From HGM04593 sp045578665 (GTDB lineage Bacteria > Bacteroidota > Bacteroidia > Bacteroidales > Bacteroidaceae): DNA of 43,804 nt. The position numbers and the translations under genes are program-made. Of the stretch, positions 1 through 5,944 are shown piece after piece. A model generated the notes under the pieces. The model made no database searches. It worked only from the letters and a program-made list of their open reading frames with translations, and had not been told where the DNA came from. Numbering within the stretch: the stretch's first letter is position 1; each line of letters starts with the position of its first letter. Location of the stretch: contig JAZNKR010000199.1 of assembly GCA_045578665.1 (NCBI GenBank), positions 1 through 43,804 of the forward strand, in the 5' to 3' direction.

Positions 1-130
1 GCAAGCTTGCATTGCGCTCACTAAACCGTGCTTTTTTGTCGGCACAAAAAGAACGTAAACTTTGTTTAAATCAATATAACTACAAACTGCCATTAAATAA
101 ATACTGTTTAGCCAAAAACAATTAGTAATT

Positions 131-147
131 TTTACCGGACAGTAATA
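131..147. repeat. Short dispersed motif, possible element terminus
   Basis: The 17-base motif TTTACCGGACAGTAATA differs at one base from 25018-25034 and, inverted, at two bases from 24674-24690. Its orientation matches the right-hand end of the element proposed at 24674-25034, so an element body would lie to the left, in bases 1-130 and beyond the window. Bases 1-130 hold no supportable gene. That it is a mobile-element end is inference. Confidence 0.4.
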
Positions 148-158
148 GATATCATCAA

Positions 159-196
159 GAAATAGGAGGAAAACCAATTAGTTTTCCTCCTATTTC
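159..196 (-). terminator. Hairpin terminator after the five-gene minus operon
   Basis: A perfect 16-base inverted repeat (159-174 and 181-196) with a 6-base loop lies 20 bases past the stop codon of the beta-helix protein gene. The strand leaving the hairpin is only weakly U-rich, so it may act partly as an mRNA 3' stabiliser. Confidence 0.65.
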
Positions 197-215
197 TATT
201 TGGTTAGAATATCTT

Positions 216-1895
216 TTACTCCTTGCTATCTTTTGTCAATATCCATCCGCCTGTCTGCAATGCAGATTTTGACAATGCGTAATCGGTGGCACTGAAGGCG
301 TTGAGCTTGCCGCCGTTCACGTTGATGTCGGCTGTAGTGTATATTGCCTTGTCGTATGATTTTGCAATCACTGTTCCGCCGTTCTGTGTGAAGCCGATAG
401 AACTTATGGCGCGGGTCTTTTTGTCATCGCTTCCGGCATTGTAGTTCTTGCCCGTAGAGAGCAGTGTAATTGTGCCGTTGTCGATGATTACATTGCCGTC
501 GCAGTTGATGGCTTTTGCGCCTGTTCCTGTGCAATTTATGTTCAGTGTGCCGTCGGTGATGGTACAGTTACCGACACTCTTGATACCGGCTGTAGCTGAA
601 CTGTCGCTGCTGATTGCGCCGTCAATGATGGCTGTGAGCTTGCCGCCTGTAAGGATGAACTCTTTTTCGCAGTTCACAGCTTTAGAGCCGTTGCCCTTGG
701 TCTCTGCCTGCACAATACCGCCTGTCTGGGTGAAGTTGGCATTTGATTTCAGTGCCATTCCCTTCTCGCCGGTAGTGGTTACCTTCACAAAACCTCCTCT
801 GATGGTTATCGAGGGGTCAATGGTGGTATCTGTCAAAGAGTCATAGGTGGTGGTCAGTCCATCATCCACAGTGTTGACAGTGATGTCTCCTGCCTCTATC
901 AGAATGTAGCCCTTGCCACAGTCGATACCATCGCCTGATGCGTTGACAGTGATTGTAGGCGCCGATGCCGCCATTCTGCCCACACGGAAGATGTCGTTGG
1001 TGTGGAAACCGTCTTTAGCCGCAGCTTGTATGTTGATGTTGCCGCTTCTGATGCGGATGTAGTCGTCGCTGCATATTGCATGCCCGCCGTAGCTCTTGAC
1101 ATTGAGTGTGCCGGTGCCGCTGAATATGAGCTGTCCTTCGCTGAAGAATGTGCCCTTCTGGTCCTCCTCCTCGCCGTTGTTGTATGCAGGGTCGTTGTAT
1201 ATTTCGCCGTCGCAGAGGTTGTTTGTCTTGTTTGCCGTAAGGGTTACATAGACGGTCTTTCCGCTCTGGATGTTGATTGCCGGACCTTTGGGATTGGTGA
1301 GACTTACACCGAACAGTGCCAATTGGAACTTCTTTGTGCTGTAAATCTTCAATGAGCCGTTGCTGCATGAACCCTGTATACGGTATGCCATTTTGCTGCG
1401 CGAGGAGTTTATCATCAGGTGGGTCTTGTCTACAATTGTGTAGCTCACCTGGTCGATGATGTCGGGGGTAACGGTTACACCTGTCTCGGTGTAGCTGATG
1501 GTTACGATTTTCGAGGGACTGTAGTTTTCGATGAAATCGCCCGATTCATCCACAAGCTCGTCAGTGATGATGGTCTCTACAATTTCGTTGTAGTTGCTCT
1601 TGTCGTTTTCGTCAAAGGCAACACTGAAATCTTCGGTGTATGTGAGTTCTGTAGCTCCGGCAGGCTGCACAAGGCTGATGCTGTCCACTTTGCCTGTGGC
1701 AAATTGGCTTGTGATGCCGTCGATGAGCTTTATTGCAACAACTTTTTGTTCGGCATCGAACTGCATTTGATGGGTGTCGGCAGTGGCTATTGCCTGATAT
1801 GTGCCGTCGTTGTTGGCAACGTAGTATTTGTTCTGCGCCTCAATCTGAAGGAATGAGACGAGGCACAGCAGTATTATGGTAAATCTCTTTCTCAT
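216..1895 (-). CDS. Secreted Cthe_2159-like carbohydrate-binding beta-helix protein
   Basis: The protein has 559 residues and a signal peptide ending near SFLQIEAQ, so it is exported. Residues 22-75 form a short module (Q..FD...VV.I....G....F....VDSI) that also occurs in the gene just upstream. From about residue 150 the chain is a series of short repeats rich in G, N, T and I, with phrases such as GGxV, NGGKL and GDGIDCGKG. This is the pattern of a parallel beta-helix of the Cthe_2159 family (earlier DUF4353), whose founding member binds acidic polysaccharide and calcium. It is the last gene of a five-gene minus operon and overlaps the preceding gene by 4 bases. No T9SS tail is obvious at its C-terminus. 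The family call is fairly firm; the ligand here is unknown. Confidence 0.75.
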   Translation of the reverse strand: MRKRFTIILLCLVSFLQIEAQNKYYVANNDGTYQAIATADTHQMQFDAEQKVVAIKLIDGITSQFATGKVDSISLVQPAGATELTYTEDFSVAFDENDKSNYNEIVETIITDELVDESGDFIENYSPSKIVTISYTETGVTVTPDIIDQVSYTIVDKTHLMINSSRSKMAYRIQGSCSNGSLKIYSTKKFQLALFGVSLTNPKGPAINIQSGKTVYVTLTANKTNNLCDGEIYNDPAYNNGEEEDQKGTFFSEGQLIFSGTGTLNVKSYGGHAICSDDYIRIRSGNINIQAAAKDGFHTNDIFRVGRMAASAPTITVNASGDGIDCGKGYILIEAGDITVNTVDDGLTTTYDSLTDTTIDPSITIRGGFVKVTTTGEKGMALKSNANFTQTGGIVQAETKGNGSKAVNCEKEFILTGGKLTAIIDGAISSDSSATAGIKSVGNCTITDGTLNINCTGTGAKAINCDGNVIIDNGTITLLSTGKNYNAGSDDKKTRAISSIGFTQNGGTVIAKSYDKAIYTTADINVNGGKLNAFSATDYALSKSALQTGGWILTKDSKE

Positions 1896-2362
1896 TTCTT
1901 TATCAATTTAACGGTTTGTCTGTTGGCACGCAACAGGTATATGCCTTTGGGCAGGTTGGCTATGCTTATGCTGCCGCCGTCGCTCTCCTGGACAGTGGTC
2001 TGTACTATGCTGCCGCTGACGTTGTAGATGGCAATCTCTTCGCCTGCGTTGCAGTTTACTGCTATCGCGTCGTCCGAGATGTATGATATAAGCTCTTTGC
2101 CATCGTTGAAGTCTACTTCGTTGATGCGTGTGTAGTCATCGAAATAGATACGCGCGATGTCGCTCATCTCTGTGCCGATGGTTGTACCGTCTATGCGGGC
2201 AATGTTCACCATGGTTCCGCTGAAGGTTATCTTGCGGAAGTTCTGCAGGTCGACGGCTTGCTTGGTATTGTCGCTTTGTTCAAGGACAATGCGCTGGGCA
2301 AATGTCGGTATGGCAGCAATGAACATTATCAATATTATACTGAATCTTTTCATTGACTTCAT
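1892..2362 (-). CDS. Small secreted protein with T9SS-style C-terminal domain
   Basis: The protein has 156 residues. A signal peptide ends at about PTFAQ. Residues 22-75 repeat the module found at the start of the neighbouring beta-helix protein (Q..DLQ.F.KI.F......I...DG......M.DIA.I.FDD). The last 70 residues look like a type IX secretion C-terminal domain: an AIYNVSG strand, then LPKGIYLLRANRQTVKLIKK. It is therefore a tail plus one small module with no large cargo. It lies 3 bases after the DUF2490 gene and overlaps the beta-helix gene by 4 bases, so the three are probably translated together. It may be an adaptor or surface anchor for its neighbours; that role is inference. Confidence 0.7.
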   Translation of the reverse strand: MKSMKRFSIILIMFIAAIPTFAQRIVLEQSDNTKQAVDLQNFRKITFSGTMVNIARIDGTTIGTEMSDIARIYFDDYTRINEVDFNDGKELISYISDDAIAVNCNAGEEIAIYNVSGSIVQTTVQESDGGSISIANLPKGIYLLRANRQTVKLIKK

Positions 2363-2365
2363 TCA

Positions 2366-3199
2366 TTAAAGGTCAAAAGAGTAGCTTGCGCCGATAGCGT
2401 GTCCTGCGGGCTCGTCATCGTCGTTTGCGTTCTGGAAGATGTAGAAGAGCGATACAGAATTGTCTTTGTCAATCTTGTAGTTTGCTCCTGCGCGGTAGCG
2501 TATCTTGTCGTGGAATCTCCACTCGTCGGTGCGGGTGAAGAGTTCGGCAGATACGAAAGGCTCGATGGGGCATTTACGTATATCCCATTTGATTGTCAGG
2601 CGCGAACGCAATGTTGTGTTGCGTTTTGCGTCTTTCTGCTCAACTTCGGTCTTTGAATCCTGATAGGGGTCGGCGAAGTTCACTTTGTCTTCGTAGTCCC
2701 ACTCTGTTTTGTCTTCTGTAGTGAAGGCATCGTTCGTGTAGGTGTATTGCAGGCGCTCGCGTATCGCAAATTCCAAGCGACCTACCTTGAACTCGCCGGT
2801 GAGTGATGCGAAGAGACGGTCTTTGTTCACGCGGTATGCGTGGTCATAGTTGGTGTTGTAGAGACCTGCGGGTTCGTCAAATGCTTCAATCTTTGTCTTT
2901 GCGGGTTCGTAGGTGTTCATGAAGATATATCCTATCTCAGCCTTAAGCCATGTTGTTGCTTTGTAGGACATACTCAATCCGAGCGAACGGCGGTCAATCT
3001 CTTTCACCCCGTCTGTGGTGCGGAATTCTCCTTCGATTCCGAATTTCAACTTGTCTGTGAGTTTCTTCGATGCGTCAATACTTGTCCAAATTCCGAAGTC
3101 GTCGCTCTCGTCGTTTGCGATAGCGTTATAAGGCATTGCAACCATTGCAATTGCCACGGCGCACATTACGCCCTTTTTAATTCTTAATCTTAAATTCAT
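2366..3199 (-). CDS. DUF2490-family outer-membrane protein
   Basis: The protein has 277 residues, a signal peptide ending around YNAIAN, and then alternating hydrophobic/polar strands with many aromatic ends (for example FGIWTSIDASKKL, LKFGIEGEFRTTDG, VSLFYIFQNANDD), closing with GHAIGASYSFDL. This is the profile of a monomeric outer-membrane beta-barrel of the DUF2490 family, which has no established function. It starts 23 bases inside the DUF4956 gene. In this operon it would be the outer-membrane partner of an inner-membrane pair (VTC and DUF4956). A pore or export role is inference. Confidence 0.75.
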   Translation of the reverse strand: MNLRLRIKKGVMCAVAIAMVAMPYNAIANDESDDFGIWTSIDASKKLTDKLKFGIEGEFRTTDGVKEIDRRSLGLSMSYKATTWLKAEIGYIFMNTYEPAKTKIEAFDEPAGLYNTNYDHAYRVNKDRLFASLTGEFKVGRLEFAIRERLQYTYTNDAFTTEDKTEWDYEDKVNFADPYQDSKTEVEQKDAKRNTTLRSRLTIKWDIRKCPIEPFVSAELFTRTDEWRFHDKIRYRAGANYKIDKDNSVSLFYIFQNANDDDEPAGHAIGASYSFDL

Positions 3200-3944
3200 C
3201 GCTTGGTGCTTTAACTGTTTGATCTACTGAATTGAATCCTTTGCTTGTGGGCTTGTAGTACATCTTGATGATGGCTGCGTCCTTCAGGAAGTCGAGACCG
3301 CCCACTTCTACTTTTACAATGTCGAGACCTGTACGTTTCTTGAGGTCAGCAATAAGTTCTTTTTCTTTGTCCGGTGTTATAAGGTTAATGTTGTCGTACT
3401 TAATGATTTTATATGATAGGTGTGTGATGAACCAGTTGCTCTCGCACAACCACAGCGAGAAGATGAACAACAGGTTTGCCACAATCATTTCAACGAAACT
3501 TACCTCTTCGGCAACAAGACCGTTGATGGCGCTGACTGCGATGATTACAAAGAGATAGGTCATCTCGCGTATAGCCACTTGCTCTGTACGGTATCTGATG
3601 ATGCTGAATATGGCGAAGAGTCCGAGTGCAAATCCGGTCTTCAGTTTCACACCTCCGAGCAGGTATATCAAAAGGAATATACTGATGGCTATGAGTGTGA
3701 ATGTAAAGAAGTAGTCGCCTCTTTTGCTTTTGGGGTAGTAGAAGAATCGTACTATTATACCCACGAATAGCAGGTTTAGGAAGAAGAATCCCAATAGGTT
3801 CAATGTTCCGGTAAGGTTGAAGAATGAACCTGCCATAGCAGATGTCTCGGCTATTGTTTCGTTCAAGAAATCATCGCCCATGGCACTGGCGACTGTGTTT
3901 GCGGTGTTTACACCGGCTGTCAGCAAAGTAGTTAAAATGTTCAT
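3177..3944 (-). CDS. DUF4956 inner-membrane protein
   Basis: The protein has 255 residues with four hydrophobic segments at about residues 45-68, 80-98, 105-140 and 147-165, including a GFALGLFAIFSIIRYRTEQV stretch typical of DUF4956. A soluble C-terminal part of about 80 residues follows (KELIADLKKRTGLDIVKVEV). It overlaps the VTC gene by 4 bases and the DUF2490 gene by 23 bases, so translation is probably coupled. From general knowledge, DUF4956 proteins often neighbour VTC-domain and CotH-type genes, but their biochemical role is not known. The family call is well supported; a role in moving the polymerase product is only a suggestion. Confidence 0.8.
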   Translation of the reverse strand: MNILTTLLTAGVNTANTVASAMGDDFLNETIAETSAMAGSFFNLTGTLNLLGFFFLNLLFVGIIVRFFYYPKSKRGDYFFTFTLIAISIFLLIYLLGGVKLKTGFALGLFAIFSIIRYRTEQVAIREMTYLFVIIAVSAINGLVAEEVSFVEMIVANLLFIFSLWLCESNWFITHLSYKIIKYDNINLITPDKEKELIADLKKRTGLDIVKVEVGGLDFLKDAAIIKMYYKPTSKGFNSVDQTVKAPSDEFKIKN

Positions 3945-4723
3945 GGCTTATTGTTTTTTTGTATTTTTTCGAGTTTGTCAAGCAGATTCAGTCTCTCTTT
4001 GAAGTTGTTGCGTTTGAGCCCTCTGTTTGTAAGAGCGCATCCCATGCAGTATTTGCTGAATCCGGAACGTTTTATTCTCAGTTTGCGGAATATGTCCAAC
4101 GAGGGAGAGGGAACGTTGCCGTCTCTCTTCAGCTCGATGATTGCTACATGCTCCAGTTTCCTGTGTTCGTCGGTAAGCAAGTTGTGGAAACGAAGGTTGA
4201 AGTCTATTGTCAGACGTTCGGTCTTCCCGAAGTTGACAAGGGTGATTCTGTTGAAACGGTTCTCAATCACAGGACGTATGCTGTCGAGCGTGTACCATGC
4301 GTGTTTGCCCAGGAAGGGAATTACACGTTCCTGCTCGTCGTGCAGACTATCGACAGCTCTCACCTCTATGCGTTTCTTGTTGGTGCGCTTGTGGTTGTTC
4401 TTGTTCTTGACTTCGAGGAATGTTATCTGTGTATCTTCGTATGTGCGCACACGTATCTTTTCGCGGACAAGTTTACCGTTGTGGTGCATTACATACATTT
4501 CATTCTCCATTGTGTCGAAATATGTGGTGTGGTACGATGCCAGTCGCACCCCATCTATCTCCTGTATGTAGTATTTGCCCTCTACGGCTTGCAAAAATGA
4601 TAATAGCTGACTGATGGTAGCCACATATTTGGTGTCAGTGCGGTTCATCAGTTTTATACCGGACATTTCTTCGAGCGAAATAGGCGGCAGATTATATGCT
4701 TTCTCTTTAATTTTTTCTATCAT
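3941..4723 (-). CDS. VTC-domain polyphosphate polymerase-like protein
   Basis: The protein has 260 residues and one VTC tunnel domain. Visible marks are NRTDTKYVA near residue 28, YFDT near residue 70, the basic KIRVRTY, FLEVKNK and KKRIEVRAVD near residue 120, and SRYCMG-like FSKYCMGCAL near the end. In VTC4 these lysine/arginine-lined strands bind polyphosphate and the nucleotide. It has no membrane segment or signal peptide, so it acts in the cytoplasm, perhaps docked on the DUF4956 protein that follows with a 4-base overlap. It is the first gene of the operon, behind a -7 box at 4780-4788. The fold is well supported; polyphosphate as the true product is not shown by the sequence. Confidence 0.8.
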   Translation of the reverse strand: MIEKIKEKAYNLPPISLEEMSGIKLMNRTDTKYVATISQLLSFLQAVEGKYYIQEIDGVRLASYHTTYFDTMENEMYVMHHNGKLVREKIRVRTYEDTQITFLEVKNKNNHKRTNKKRIEVRAVDSLHDEQERVIPFLGKHAWYTLDSIRPVIENRFNRITLVNFGKTERLTIDFNLRFHNLLTDEHRKLEHVAIIELKRDGNVPSPSLDIFRKLRIKRSGFSKYCMGCALTNRGLKRNNFKERLNLLDKLEKIQKNNKP

Positions 4724-4779
4724 TCAGTTTTGCTTTGCTTGTGCAGTTTACGCGAAAATACAAAAATGGATTTTACATT

Positions 4780-4788
4780 GCAAATATA
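4780..4788 (-). promoter_or_regulatory. Bacteroidetes -7 promoter box for the VTC operon
   Basis: On the minus strand the bases read TATATTTGC, an exact match to TAnnTTTG. This places transcription start about 50 bases before the VTC start codon. A clear -33 TTTG is not visible. Confidence 0.6.
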
Positions 4789-5045
4789 TATAAAAAGATT
4801 ATAGTTTTTGCCTTTTTAATATAAATTTTTCCAAAACGATATATATTTGTAATATTGTTTTTGGGGGGGAGCATAGAAAATGCTCGGGTAGACATGGTTT
4901 GTAACGTGACGGAATGTGAGAATTTGTTTAAATTTTTTAATAAGATAGGCTATGTCTTGGAATATAGTAGCCGAAATAGAGTCGCGAACATAGGAACTTT
5001 TTCCAATAAAATTTAAACAGCTTCTAAATGCAAACAAATGCAAAC
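4789..5045. other. Intergenic stretch with possible small transcript
   Basis: This AT-rich stretch separates the divergent VTC and HD genes and holds no supportable gene. On the plus strand there is a -7-like box TATATTTGT at 4842-4850, followed by a run of G and a small hairpin (GAGCA, loop, TGCTC) near 4870-4890. A short untranslated RNA starting near 4856 is possible but weakly supported. Confidence 0.3.
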
Positions 5046-5112
5046 ATAGGATTCTGCTTGGAATAAAATTCAAGCAAGTTTGATTCCTTTTCTCGTCTTT
5101 CGCTATATTTGC
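5046..5112 (+). repeat. Dispersed promoter-bearing module, copy A
   Basis: This stretch shares its order of blocks with 8850-8918 and 27455-27522: AGGATTCTG, AATAAA, a variable spacer, TCTCGTCTTTCGC, then the -7 box. The -7 box TATATTTGC is at 5104-5112 and a -33-like TTTG at 5079-5082, 21 bases apart. It drives the HD-domain gene. Confidence 0.5.
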
Positions 5113-5118
5113 AAAAAA

Positions 5119-5664
5119 ATGATTATGAATTACACAAAAGTTCTTGATAAATATTATCCCGAGGATAATGAATGCAAACGTATCCTTCTGAAACATAGCC
5201 GCATGGTGGCAGATTTTGCGTTGGAAATGGCGCGCAAGCATCCCGAACTCGACATAGATATTCAGTTTGTAGAGGAGGCTGCCATGTTGCACGACATCGG
5301 CATCTTTCTGACTTCTGCTCCCGATATCGGATGTTTGGGCGAGGCACCATATATCTGCCACGGCTATCTGGGTGCCGAACTATTGAGAAAAGAGGGGATG
5401 CCCCGACATGCCCGCGTGTGTGAACGCCATACGGGGACCGGGCTTACAAAAGAGAAAATCCTCGAAGCCGGTTGGCCTCTTCCTGCACAGGATATGTTGC
5501 CCGAAACTATGGAAGAACAGCTCGTCTGCTTTGCCGACAAATTCTTTTCCAAAGTGAAATACCTGCATAAATCGCGTACATTCGAGCAGGTATTGGAGAG
5601 CATGGCAAGAATCTCCCCCGATAGCGTAGAAAAGGTGAAAGAATGGGCAGCTGTTTTCTTTTGA
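5119..5664 (+). CDS. HD-domain phosphohydrolase
   Basis: The protein has 181 residues and a single HD domain: an early histidine in LLKHSRMVADFAL, the metal-binding HD pair in AAMLHDIGIF, a further histidine in ERHTGTGL and an aspartate in CFADKFFSK. Proteins of this type (HDIG-type, predicted metal-dependent phosphohydrolases) act on nucleotides or similar phosphates in the cytoplasm; the substrate cannot be read from the sequence. I chose the ATG at 5119 because the -7 box at 5104-5112 puts transcription start almost on it; a longer frame from 5080 would need translation through the promoter. The ATG at 5125 is a near-equal alternative. It stands alone between the VTC operon and lptD. Confidence 0.8.
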   Translation: MIMNYTKVLDKYYPEDNECKRILLKHSRMVADFALEMARKHPELDIDIQFVEEAAMLHDIGIFLTSAPDIGCLGEAPYICHGYLGAELLRKEGMPRHARVCERHTGTGLTKEKILEAGWPLPAQDMLPETMEEQLVCFADKFFSKVKYLHKSRTFEQVLESMARISPDSVEKVKEWAAVFF

Positions 5665-5720
5665 AACGTTAATTGCGTGCTTTTTTTCTCAGAAATTACC
5701 AAATACTCCTTTTTATTTAG

Positions 5721-5729
5721 TAAATTTGC
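5721..5729 (+). promoter_or_regulatory. Bacteroidetes -7 box, lptD promoter
   Basis: The bases TAAATTTGC match TAnnTTTG. Transcription from here would give a leader of about 210 bases before lptD. The leader is AT-rich with a GC-richer patch near 5818-5850 and shows no clear gene. Confidence 0.45.
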
Positions 5730-5944
5730 CAATTGTACGGAGTACTTTCAGGGAGATTCTATAAATTAGGTCGCGACGATTTTGAGTTTTATTTTTAGTG
5801 GATTTCTGATGTTTGTAAGGTCGCAATGCGGGCATCGCAACTGGACAAACAATAAAAAATACAAAAATAAAGCCAAAGCGACCGAAACAGAATCCACCCT
5901 GCAAAGAACAATAAATTACTAATTTGTAGAACCTCCCTTCAATA

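Noticed and set aside
448..1856. Several plus-strand frames opposite the beta-helix gene
   Set aside because: They follow from the repetitive G/T-rich codon use of the beta-helix repeats and have skewed, repeat-like composition.
3951..4600. Two overlapping plus-strand frames of more than 200 codons opposite the VTC gene
   Set aside because: Both are shadows of the VTC frame; they have no ribosome site or family pattern, and the minus frame carries the VTC motifs.
4816..5361. 181-codon minus-strand frame over the VTC-HD intergenic region
   Set aside because: It crosses the HD gene start and the promoter module; its composition is that of AT-rich non-coding DNA.
5713..5904. 63-codon minus-strand frame between the HD gene and lptD
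   Set aside because: It lies across the lptD promoter and leader, has no ribosome site and only low-complexity composition. The stretch may itself be a dispersed repeat, but only one copy is in the window.
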